From Thelonectria olida (taxonomy: Eukaryota; Ascomycota; Sordariomycetes; Hypocreales; Nectriaceae): a stretch of DNA of 64,000 nt. The notes beneath the pieces were generated by a model. That model was not told where the DNA came from. It ran no database searches and was given only the letters and a program-made list of their open reading frames with translations. Made by a program: the position numbers and the translations under genes. The stretch lies in the NCBI GenBank assembly GCA_020736575.1, contig JAGPYM010000001.1, positions 2,666,001 to 2,730,000 on the forward strand. The letters are read 5' to 3'. Positions 1-10,512 of this stretch are shown piece after piece (the first letter of the stretch is position 1; the number at the start of each line of letters is the position of its first letter).

Positions 1-1083
1 AGTCGATGCAGGAAGCGGATGTCACACAGATGCGAGTCTGGGTTGGAGAATGAGGTCAATGTGGGGGGCTTAACATCAAGACGCGCGCCAACTTGGCCCC
101 ACGACACCCAGAGCTCCTGTCATGGGCCATCCCGCTAGATAGCTCCAAACGAGAATACCTAGACACATCAATGAGAAGCATTGTGTCTGACTTCGATAGA
201 GTTGGCTGGGACGTTTCAATATCGGGATAAGTCAATGCGGAACAAGGGAACACGGCGGTTCGAATGCAATAATTAGAGAATTTGGTAGAGTCCAGAAGTG
301 GTATCAATTGTCAAACGCCCTGGACAAATTCATGCGTCTCAACTCGACCAAGAAAGACCTGGATCTTGGGGCCACTTTGCTGTCAATTCTGTTGGAGAAG
401 ACGCGGGGTCCAAGCTCAATTGCTAGGAGGTGCTATAGCTTTCAAACGGACAGATTCCGATTGTTGTCGTACATTATAGTCGACTAGTTTGATGATGGCA
501 TAACGACATGGACGAAAATATTTCTTTGACTGGTGTTGCATGTTTTTGCTGAACTTATCACCATATTAAGCCCAGAGTTCGCATGTGAGTGAGTCGTTGT
601 CTGCCTTGGTGCCTTAGCGTCGTTTTCAGGCATGAGCTTTACCATGGGCAGGGCCCAGTGTCTGCGGGTACCTGGCAAAGTGCTCCGTACCACCTCACCA
701 CCAGTTGCAGTGCAAAACCGCCAAAACGACCCTCGTTGCCCCAACCTCAAAGCCAGAGCACCTTTCGCGTCTCGAAAAACAGGTGCAAGAATCCTCCAGC
801 TCTAGCAGACATTATTCAGACATATTAGCACTCCATCCCAAGCTGCTTAACGCACCGAAACTAGCCACGATTCGCTTGCCTCGACCTCGAAACCCACCAC
901 GACCTTGGTCCATTTGACGCGACGATTGGACCAGCACGCGTCAAATCCACTCATTCACTGTCGCAACCGCCTCGGCACCGCCATCTGCGCGAAGCCATTG
1001 TGCTTCAACGACCGAATTCCCAGCTGTATTCAGCGTAGGCTTGTCATGCGCCCGTCTCCGCGACTCTAGCCAGTATACCCGCG
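1..1083. other. Left-edge intergenic / 5' flank of RSC4-like gene
   Basis: I see no gene here. Open frames on both strands stay below 90 codons and look like no protein family. The last 300 bases are C-rich and pyrimidine-rich with CAAC/CGAC blocks, typical of a fungal promoter and 5' leader before the start codon at 1084. Confidence 0.6.
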
Positions 1084-3524
1084 ATGGACTCCAAGCGCAA
1101 GGCGAACGGGGCTGCATCGGCGGAATCTAGCGATCGTGCCAACAAGCGTCGCAAACTTTCTGTAAGTCCATCTCGTGCTAGTTTTCGAAGGTATCGTGTT
1201 GGAATTTCGTCGCAATGTCCCTCTCACTAGGCCGCGAATGCGCGACTTTCATACGCCATTGATCACGACTTGGTACCAAATGCAAAGACCCTCAACTAAC
1301 ACTCTTCTCAACAGGACTTCGACTTATCCAAGGGCGAGACAGCGGAGTCAACCACAATATACGGCCATGCCTTCCTGGAACATATTCGTCGGACTGCCGA
1401 CAAAAGGTAAGCTGATGCGGAACGTGATTGTTTTTAATCTCATATGTTGATCTCTCTCTTCTAGTGGCCGTCTTGTTGCTAAGACTTTCGAGCAACTTCC
1501 CCCTCGCAGGGGCAATGAAGAATACTACAATCAAACGCGCATGCCCATCTCACTAGCGACGGTCGAGCAAAAGTTGGATAAGGGCGAGTTCGAAAACCTC
1601 GCGGAGTTGGAGAGCTACGTTAAAAGAATGATCACAAACGCCAAGGACTTTTATCCTCGATCGTCCTCAACGTACGATGACGCAGAAAGGATGCGGAAGG
1701 CATTGAGTAACTACATGACGAAGACCAATCCTGCGTATCATCAAAGGCGCAACTACACCGCTCAGCCAACCCCGCTCCCACCGCTCTCAGAGGATGGTGA
1801 TGATGACGAGGATGCGGAAGGAGAAGTGGAAGAAGCCGCAGACCAAGACGAGCCAGCAAATGAAGATGCCGCTGAAGATGATGCCGAGGACGATGCTGAG
1901 GATGAAGACAAGGAGGACGAGCCCGAGCCCGAGGAGGAGGAAGAAGAAGAAGAACCTGCCTCGAAGAAACGATCTATCATACTCAAGCGACGAGGCCCAG
2001 GTCGTCCTCCAGGCCGTCCACCAGGCCGTCCACCAGGTCGTCCCACTCGAGCGGCTGCTGCGGCCAAACTGCAGGAGAGCCCAAAATCGCCCGCTGCTCG
2101 CCCCGATCATCAATATGAAGATGTTCCATATCAAGGCTTGACTTTCCAACAAGCTCAAGAGAAGATCGTCGAAGAGCTTTTAAGACACCAAGAACCAGAG
2201 TATGTAGGCCCCCCCTCTTCCTTTAGAGTTACTAACATGATGTAGATACGAGGATGCTTACTTTGAACCATTCATCAACCTTCCCCCTCGATCTTTGAGG
2301 GACTACTTCAAGGTCATCACTGATCCACTCTCAATCAAGAAATTGCAGAAGATGGTCAAAGGCGTCCACGGCCGCGGTGAAGTTTCTGGCACCAGCGACT
2401 TCAAAACTTGGAATGCATTTGAAGAGAAGTCGAAACTTCTTTGGACAAACGCGTACTTTTACAACGAAGAAGGAAGCGAGATCTACGCTCTGGCACACGA
2501 ACTCGAGGTCCGTATTTCTTTTACAGGTCGAGTGCAACTTCTTCTAACCTAACCTATCTCAGGTCTTCTTTTACAAGGAACTTAAAAAGGCACAAGCTAA
2601 TGTCCAGGAACCCTCCCAACCCAAGATCAAGTTGAAGGTCGGGCAAACAGCCGAAGCCACTCCTAAGAAAATAACAATTCATGTGGGAGGCCGGGGAGGC
2701 TCTGGAGAGTCGCCTGCAACCCAAGTCAATCAACTTACCGATGCTCCAGCGAACGGTCAAACTACCAATGGAACTCGCAATTCAACACCTGCCCAGCCGG
2801 CTCAAGCAGAGCCAGAAAAGGCAAGCAGTGTTTCCGCAGTACCCTCTCCAAGTCCACCGACGAACCCCAAGCCCGAGGACCCTGCCACTGCTTCTCCAGC
2901 CGTTGATCCTCAGCCAGACAGCGCAACTCAGGACCAAGCGAGCACCGCGACTAGTGCACCTCCCGTTCCGCAACTGACTCCCCTACAACTTGCCCAGCAG
3001 GCCGCGCTGGCCAATGGCCTGTTGGAGCCAAAACGATTCCGCGGCCCTGGGAAGAGTTAGTTTACCTAATTGCATCCATTAGGTTTATCATTTGCTAACT
3101 GAGGATAGCCATCGATGATGCTCTCATATCCAGAGTGAGAGTGCAGCTCCATCCTGGCCTGCAAGCTCAGAATCCCAACGTCGCGACTGTGCTGCCTCAT
3201 CCAACTGAGATGATCCAATCCGCTACAGTGAATCTACCTGCGAATCTCAATCGCGTTTTCATCATCCCACAACTTCCTGACTTGCTACGCTCGAGGCAGT
3301 ACAGCCTTTGGACTGTGGTGAATAAGCAGCCCGTCAAACCATTGCATCAATTGGCGCCCGGCCAGATGAATGAGGAACGTGCTTTCGAGGTTATTCTGCA
3401 TCCTGGAGTGAATGTGGTTGAGACACACCTCATTGCTGCTATCCCCCGAAGCGAGCGCATCCCTGGTGGCCCTGAGGTTGAGCTTGAAGTCTTCACCATT
3501 TTCATCAATGCACTGAGGCCCTAG
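1084..3524 (+). CDS. rsc4: RSC4-like tandem-bromodomain chromatin remodelling subunit
   Basis: Six exons (1084-1161, 1315-1406, 1465-2199, 2246-2507, 2563-3055, 3109-3524) give 691 residues in one continuous frame; every intron is GT-AG. Bromodomain 1 follows a short basic N-terminus (KANGAAS...NKRRKLS): it has the family's FEQLPPR, YYNQTRMPISLATVE and FYPRSSSTYDDA segments. A long acidic Asp/Glu tract and a repeated GRPP motif (AT-hook-like) come next, then bromodomain 2 (YEDAYFEPFINLPPR, DYFKVITDPLSIKKLQK). The C-terminal block (RVQLHPGLQAQNPN to the end) matches the conserved tail of fungal RSC4/polybromo-like proteins. In yeast, Rsc4 is part of the RSC SWI/SNF-type remodeller, where it binds acetylated histone H3 in the nucleus. 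The two bromodomains are read directly; assignment to Rsc4 rather than Rsc1/2 rests on the absence of a BAH domain and on the C-terminal block. Confidence 0.88.
1999..2044 (+). repeat. Coding 12-bp tandem repeat (GRPP units)
   Basis: About four copies of a 12-base unit related to ggccgtccacca lie inside exon 3 of the RSC4-like gene and encode consecutive Gly-Arg-Pro-Pro units. GRP is the core of the AT-hook, so the array could contact the DNA minor groove. Such repeats can change copy number by slippage without shifting the frame. Confidence 0.85.
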
Positions 3525-4216
3525 AATGAGCCGGTGCCAACTGAACAAAATGATGAACGGGTTAGGTCGGGGGACCTGGTCAAGGCGTTACTTAAGCTCA
3601 CGGCCGACAAAGACTAATAGCCTGGATGCTTACGATTATTATAGTATTGAGAAACGGTTGGGGCTTGTTTTGGCGCGCATGTATCGGAATTGCGGAGTGT
3701 CAAGGTGTCATCCCCAGACTCTTGAAATGGGACGTATAGGAACTTTTCATTTCTCGATCAGGGTAACCCTGTCTTTGGTTTACCATTGCTTCCTCACGGA
3801 GGAAGCATTTGGGTCACTGGCTTTCTCTGTAGGTGGCACAGCTCGCCGCCCTCGCCAAGTAGGTATTCAAGATCAGGTATATAGACCCAGAATACAAGAA
3901 TCTTTATCAATGACTTCCAAGTACTGCTATGTTTTCTGTGACTCCATACCTAGGTAGTCATGAAGCATGTGACACGGCTCTTAGAATCTTATTCGAGATA
4001 GTTGGGGCTTATGCGACATCACAAAGCTGCATGACGAGATGCAGTCCGGCTGAGACCCAAGGCTTGAGAGGAATTAAACAGAAGTTGCGATATTCTGAAT
4101 TCTATGGTATCTCAAAGCAGAACCCGCTTCCAAGCGCCATGCAAAGCCATACGAACCCCCTCCCTATATCTCCCATGCTCTGCCGCTGATTATTTTATAT
4201 CAATCCTTCCAGACTA
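3525..4216. other. Convergent intergenic spacer
   Basis: This lies between the 3' ends of the RSC4-like gene (plus) and the mitochondrial-type protein gene (minus). A 143-codon open frame at 3526-3957 has no family features and no sensible composition, so I do not call it. I see nothing else. Confidence 0.5.
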
Positions 4217-5635
4217 TTAGCCTGGAGCTGGGCGTTGCTTATGCTGAATTAGGTGCTTCAACCCAGTCTGAATGCCCATAAACTTTTTCAATTTTGGGTC
4301 GTACCATCCAAAGACATAGACAGCCATGAATGCAGTCTTTCCTCGTAGTTCCACCACCCCGTCTACTCTGAGGCACCCTCGGTTGGGGGGTGTTTTGGTT
4401 GGCTTCCAGTTGCGGGCGAAGGTAAGCGACGCCGCCTGGATAGCAGCGAGGATGCGAGGATCGAGTTGAGTCTCACCACCAAACAGAGTACCAATAATGT
4501 CACCGCTGCCCGTCGGGAACTGGCCGTGGGCAGGCCTTTCTGACTGCCCAAGTATTCGTACTGCCTGTTTTCCAGTGTTTCCTCCATGCCCACCTGCTTG
4601 TTCCCTGAGGCGATCCAAGGTCACATTCTGCCAAGTTGGCTCCGGCGTGTCGGAACCACTGAATCCCAATGCTTTGGCCACATCTTGCATCGTTTGCTTG
4701 CAGAGAAAACTGATAAAGGTCCACGCTGTCATTGCAACTGCCTTGGGATAGATGGCCTTGTCCAAATGACCGGCTGCGGTCGAGTCGATGGGGCGGTCGC
4801 CCCAGAAGATACCCTCTTCATCGACAATAATACTGCGGTGGAATGTCAGCCAGTGCATAGGGATGGATATCAATGTCCTTACCCAGAAACGTAATGCTTT
4901 GGAGGAGGTGCAGGGGGGTACAGAATATCCAGCCATATCTTCCTCACTGATATTCCTCCGCCACCGAGAAGTCGAACGAAGGCGGGGTTCTTCTCGACTC
5001 CTCGCTTGATTTCGTCTGCTAAACCGACTGGTTTGCGTTAAAAGTTGATCATTCATCATGAAAGGAGAGGCTCACATTTGATCTCCTTCTGGAGCTTCGT
5101 GTCTTGATTGACCTTGACGAACGTTTCCCACTCTGGGTCAGAGCCACGATATAGGGGTTGTTTGACCTCCTTGGTGGTAAATGGGAATGGTAGGAAGAGG
5201 ATAGGCTCGTCCTCCTCGGTCATATTCTGAACCTCTTCTTTCTCCTTATCTGACAAAGCATCCCATTCTGCATCGGCCCAATCGAGTAGAGGATCGAAAA
5301 CGACGGTGACGAATATCTGCCAGCATGTATAGAGGACAATCGTCGTGAATAAGGCTCGCCTAAGGAGTTTGTCAGGTCTTGCATGAAATACTATGGTGGG
5401 GTTGTTCAGCTCACCCTATCCGTCGTCGAAGGCTCGGGCCATAGGGTCGGCTTTGAACAGTCGGCCGGGGGAAATAAACTGGCAAGTCAGGTGAAGACTT
5501 TTGGCGACGCCATGGAAGGAAGGATATTTGCCTCGCGAATGGGCGAATCTGCCGACTTAGAAGTCTCTGGGTCGGGGCTGGGGAGAGGGTCGCCGAGATG
5601 GTCGCGCGCCGGAAGGCAGCCTGCCGAGCCAACAT
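4217..5635 (-). CDS. Conserved fungal mitochondrial-type membrane protein, unknown function
   Basis: Four exons on the minus strand (5635-5415, 5359-5076, 5018-4883, 4832-4217) give 418 residues; all introns are GT-AG. The N-terminus, from the first ATG (5635), is rich in Arg, Ser and Ala with almost no acid residues (MLARQAAFRRATISATL...QRLLSRQIRPFARQ), which fits a mitochondrial presequence. One hydrophobic segment follows (ALFTTIVLYTCWQIFVTVVF, about residues 80-99). An acidic stretch (DKEKEEVQNMTEEDEPILFLPFP) and a mostly soluble C-terminal half come after it; the latter includes IIVDEEGIFWGDRPID and a WYDPKLKKFMGIQ motif near the end. I recognise it as a protein conserved across filamentous ascomycetes but know no function. 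An inner-membrane anchored protein facing the matrix or intermembrane space is an inference from the presequence and single segment. Confidence 0.72.
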
Positions 5636-5994
5636 TTCGGTTGACAAAAGGGCTTACGGGCAAAGTAACTAAGAATGAAAGAACTATAAATTAGAGAAAC
5701 TCGCCCTCGAAGTGGTAGAGATGGCGTTATGGTAAGAGAAGCATTGTGATGTGGCGACCTGAATCGTGACTGATGTCTCTTTCCAACGGCTTTGGTGGTT
5801 TCCAGCGGCAAGTCGGCGAGAGCGGGCCGTGCGTATTTCCCGCTAAATGATGAGAAACTACTATGCGCACTGTATGACGGAACAACTGGAGCCGCGAACC
5901 CGACACGTCTAGGGAGTGCCTGGAGCTTGCGACGTTCCAAGCTATCTCAGACTGGCATTGCCAACAACCCGAGCTTCATCATCCTCTGCCCAAA
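5636..5994. promoter_or_regulatory. Divergent promoter region
   Basis: These 359 bases separate the minus-strand mitochondrial-type gene from the plus-strand Vps3844-like gene, so they must carry both start regions. I see no clear TATA box. The frames here are short. Confidence 0.5.
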
Positions 5995-7185
5995 ATGAAG
6001 CTCACCATTGGGTTCAGCGCAGCCCTCGCTGGCTTCGTCGCTGCCGCTCAGCAAGCCGCCCAAGTTTATATCCTGCCGACGTCCGCCGACTTCGCGTCTT
6101 CGACGACCATTTCCCCTAGTCTCGCCCGCTTGATCCTCCTTCAGCGACTCGACACCAACGGCAAGGGTCCATCCTTCCACGATGTTCCCGACAACGCAGA
6201 TCCCGAGGAATTCGTCTCTCTCATCAACAAGTTTGGAAAAGGGCCATTGAGATTATTTTCAGAGGAGACACCCTCGCTCCCAGGCCAGCTGTTATTGATG
6301 TTGGAGGGGATGACGGAAGCTCAGATCAAGGACTTGGGTGCTGCCTTGGACATGCAACCTGCCTTCAGCATCCCCAACCCTCCTTCATCGGCAGCGCATG
6401 ACAACCTGGTCAAGAACGACTTTTACAATGTTGGAATCACAAATGAGCATACGTGCACCCTTGACCAGGTGCTCAACCTGCAGAAGAGCTGCTGGAGTGG
6501 CGATGCTACCGTCGCCAAATATGATGTCTCAAAGGTGCGCATCATGGCATGCATTCCATCATTGGGCTTTCACTGACATGTTCTGTAGGACTCCAAGGTT
6601 CTCAAGACTCTGGTCGATAACATCGCGAAACTCTCCAAGTTTGCTAAGTCTGGCGAAATGGAGACCTCTCTGGTTCTTCTTCCTGCTGGCCAGTCGACGA
6701 GCTCCAACCGGTGGTCCGATAAATCGCAAGAACTCCGACGCCGACAGGCCGAAGCTGTCATCTCCGCTGACGACAACACCGAGAAAGAAGCCCCTACTTC
6801 CGTCGCTACCAGCGCACCCCCCTTCTTTACTTCTATTGGCGCGATTCCCTCCTGCTTCGACTCCAAGGACGACTGTGTCACTGGCACTGGAAACTGCTCC
6901 AGCCGCGGCACCTGCCTCAACAGGTATGCAAAGGCCGATGGTACTGATGGTAAGGAGACGTGCTACACTTGCCACTGTCTCAGCACCTTAACTGAGGCGG
7001 GCGGCGTCACCCACTGGGCTGGTCCTGCATGCTCGAAGGAGGATATCAGTGTTCAGTTCTGGTTGTTTGCTGGCTTCACTATCGTGATGGTGGGAATTCT
7101 ATCACTCGGTATCGGCATGCTCTTCAGTGTTGGTGAGGAGAAGCTCCCAGGCGTCATTGGGGCTGGCGTTTCCAGATCCAAGTAA
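5995..7185 (+). CDS. Vps3844-type ER/vacuolar membrane protein (DUF3844)
   Basis: Two exons (5995-6534 and 6589-7185; intron with a cactgac branch site) give 378 residues. Residues 1-20 form a signal peptide (MKLTIGFSAALAGFVAAAQQ). The luminal part is about 310 residues and ends in a Cys-rich EGF-like module (CFDSKDDC, NCSSRGTCLNRY, CYTCHCL, GPACSKEDI) that marks the fungal Vps3844/DUF3844 C-terminal domain. One transmembrane helix (FWLFAGFTIVMVGILSLGIG) and a short cytosolic tail follow. This type I topology with the Cys module next to the membrane is diagnostic for the family. S. pombe Vps3844 is annotated in vacuolar sorting; the exact role is not well defined. Confidence 0.85.
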
Positions 7186-7858
7186 ACTGATTTGGCCTGA
7201 AAGTACGGCACGGTATCTTGAGGAGGATGGCTAGATGTTGGAAGCGTATAAGTCGGCTGATGGGTCTCTGGCACACAAACTACCCCGGGGCGGCATGTAC
7301 CATAATGGTGTATATTGATATGGGCGTCATTAGGCAAGGAGCTTGAAATAGGTGCCTCGACAACTTGAGGCTTCTTCGTTAGAGTGCACAATTTATTGTT
7401 TTTCTTAGGGCAATGCTCGTAAGTTGTGTCCGTCCAATCGTATTACTTATCTAGCTAGGCACCCGGTTAATTAGGAAATAATCAGTCCAAGGTTTCGGAT
7501 TTCTTATTGAAGACGCGTTCACCTCTTTCAGAACGGCGTTTTCATCCCTTTCAAAGACTCCGACTGTCCCAAGCGGGCAAGCTCGATTAAGGACTGGTCT
7601 CAGCCTCACAAGGAGTGGCTTATCCGGCCAATCATGCGCGTTTCTCCTCAGCACGGCCCCCCGTAAAACGACGTCGTTCCTGCTGACCGGACTTTATCGA
7701 AAAGTCCGTCTCACAATATCCTTGACGTCTCGTTCTTAAAGACAAGGGCAACAATCATCGCCGATAAACGCCGTTGGACTTGAGTCTTTCTTCGTCGGGT
7801 CCGGCTAACGTGCTTTGTTTGTCTTTTTATCCGGTCTCGGCCGCGTACAGCTGCCATC
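7186..7858. other. Intergenic spacer
   Basis: This is the 3' flank of the Vps3844-like gene and 5' flank of the Zn2Cys6 factor. Only short frames occur. The 7780-7858 part is T/C-rich and probably leader sequence. Confidence 0.5.
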
Positions 7859-10512
7859 ATGTCTACTTCCGACCGGCCGAAGCCAGCTACAGCAAAATGG
7901 GGGGCTGCCTGCCAGCAATGCTCAGTAGCAAAGGCAAAGTGCATCAGATCCAACTCGGCTTCTGGGGCAAAGTGCGATAGGTGAGCATACGGGCCTTCAC
8001 TCAGAATACACTGGGAAAATAGGGGACGTTGGGGACGACGATGGGCCGTGTTTCCCGGCACAGCCGAGACCTCGAGCGTCTGGTGTAAGCGGCCGGCTGT
8101 ACCGGAAACACTTCTCATGATGGACTCCGCGGGTCCCAACAACAGCAATTGCATGGGCTGACAACAATAGGTGCGAGAGGCTTGTAAAGAGCTGTTCAGA
8201 GCAAATTCATCGTCCACGAAAAAAGAGACAACCCAGGCCATCGTAAGGAGCCCCTTCATTGATTGAATTGTTACACCCTGGGTTCTCCGCCCTGCCAGAC
8301 GGTACAGGGGTTGTCATGATACTGCCAACACACGTCAGTATCACAACTGATACTAACCATGCTCATTAGGAGGACTGCGCAAATCGAGCAGAGACTCAAT
8401 GGGCTCGTGAATCTGCTGAAGGCTTCGGGGGGGTTGTCAAATGCAGATCTTGCTCTGGACACCACTTGCATTCCCAGCGAGGCCGACCCTGCGTGTTCCG
8501 ACCAACAGAACCCTTCAAAACGCTCCCACGATTCTTTTGCTTCTAGCAACAGTCCTTGGGCTATTCCTGAGACATATAATTCCTACGCTCCTCCATCATG
8601 CATATGTCGGCCAGCAAGCGGCGACGCCCCACCACCACCAGATTCTGACGATGTGCTGCTCGATATATACCGGAATGAACTCCAGGAACTTCAACCTTTC
8701 GTGGTGGTTCCTGCCAATGTCAGTGCCGCGAAGCTCAAATCCAGCAGGCCCTTCCTCATGTCGGCAATCCGAATGGTCACCTCTTTCCGGAGCCTGAGAT
8801 CGATGCGGGCTCAGATGTACTATTTGATGCGGCACATCGCTGATTACATGCTGATCCGCTCAGAAAGATCACTGGATCTTTTGATGGGAATTCTCGTGAT
8901 AGCAGCTTGGTACCAGTACCATTGCTTCATGCATGCCCAGCTCAACAACTTGATTGCCATGGCGGTAACCCTGGTTGGCGAATTGGGGCTGAACCGCAGC
9001 CCAAGTCTCCTTGAGCGAACGAACCTGATGGTTGTGAAGCCTTTTTACCCCGAAAAGAGGTCCAATGAAGAGAGACGAGTTCTCCTAGGAGCCTGGTTCC
9101 TATCCTCATCGTGAGAACCATCTGGAATTATTTGCAAGCTCCGTGACTGACGAAACTTAGAATGGCGCTGGGATTCGGACGAATCGAGTCCATGAGATAC
9201 ACGAAATACATGCAAGAGTGCCTGAAGAACCTCGAAGACGAGGAGGAGTATAAGACAGATGTCAATCTCATACTCCTAGTTCGAATCCAGCACCTGACCG
9301 AGCGTATCTCTCAGCTTAACTCGCCTGATGGCCCCGCAGAGGATGTCTTTGGTGTTCCCACAGCTCCTTTGTCGGCGTACGTCTCAGCATTTCAAGCTGA
9401 GCTTGATCGCATTCGCAATGGGCTCCCAGCGACCTTGAGAAACGATCGTGAGTATGGCTTGGCAGCGTGTAAGTTTGTGGCTAACTATCCTAGGCATCAT
9501 CAACGCTTTCCTCAACACAGCAACCCTTCGTCTCTACGAGCCTCCTATCCTGGATGCCCCGAAAATCATTTCCATCTCAGAATCTCTCACGTCGCCAACC
9601 CTAGGCGCCGCATCCGCTCTCGATATCTTTTACCAATCACGGAATGCGCTAAAGCAGTTTTTTGACAACTGGTTACTCATCTCTGTGTCCGAGTACTATC
9701 GCCAAACGACACCGATTGCTGCCCAACTCGTCTATGGCATCACAATGCTTGGCCGATGGGCCAAATTCACCGCCCCAATTACGTTGAAAGTACCCGAAAC
9801 GCCGATGCCCAACGACACCAGCGCCAACAACCCAAACGAGAATCTATTCAGGAATGACTCAGAGTATGCTGCAAGCGTGGCCTCAACAAGGCCAACGCCG
9901 TCAACAAGACCAACACCGCCTGAATCGAGCCCGAGCATCCGGGACAGAGACCCGCAAGAGTGTAGCCAGATTGTCCTTCGAGAAGGGACGGATCCAAGAT
10001 TGCCTACGGCCGTTGCAGAACTCCGCAAACAGATCCAAAACCAGCCAGGTCTCACATTGGATGTCTCGGGAATCCTTACTGACATCTGCTCACGATTTGA
10101 AGAGGCGAATGCTACCTTCCAGGTCGGTCCAATGGAACCCGGTGCGCTCGACCACACACTCTGGAGTATGAGTGCCGTGAAGGTTCGCATTACCCGTGCG
10201 AAACTTGAAAGATGGGCCGAGATAGTGGCCGCGAGGACAGAGGCACTTAATATCGGGGAGAATCACCAAGACGCACAGATGGACGATAGCGAAGAGGCCA
10301 ATACCGGGACTTCGAGCATGGCAGGCTCAGAGCCCATGTTTAACGACGGGGGTTTGTCTGCAGATCCGATGCAAGCATCTAACAACAACTGGAACACATC
10401 TATGCCCTGGACAAGCGATATGTTGCAAGGAGTCGATCCTTCGCTATGGTTCGATGGGGATTTGGATTGGGGCGCTGTGATAATGAATTCGATGGGCAAC
10501 CTGGAACAATAG
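7859..10512 (+). CDS. Zn2Cys6 transcription factor
   Basis: Five exons (7859-7980, 8171-8242, 8370-9110, 9161-9447, 9494-10512) give 746 residues. The binuclear zinc cluster is split by the first intron: CQQCSVAKAKC in exon 1, then KCDRCERLVKSC across the junction, followed by a basic linker (IHRPRKKRQPRPSR) and a short heptad stretch (IEQRLNGLVNLLKA) that could dimerise. The middle (about 180-450) has the helical, hydrophobic character of the fungal transcription factor regulatory region (MHR), including SSSMALGFGR. The C-terminus is acidic with Trp/Asp blocks (WFDGDLDWGAVIMNS), like an activation domain. The first intron (190 bp) is unusually long for this window. It is a nuclear DNA-binding regulator; targets are unknown, and the neighbours do not suggest a pathway. 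Confidence 0.88.

Noticed and set aside
3526..3957. 143-codon frame after the RSC4-like gene
   Set aside because: It starts just after the stop of a complete gene, has no family features and lies in 3' flank.
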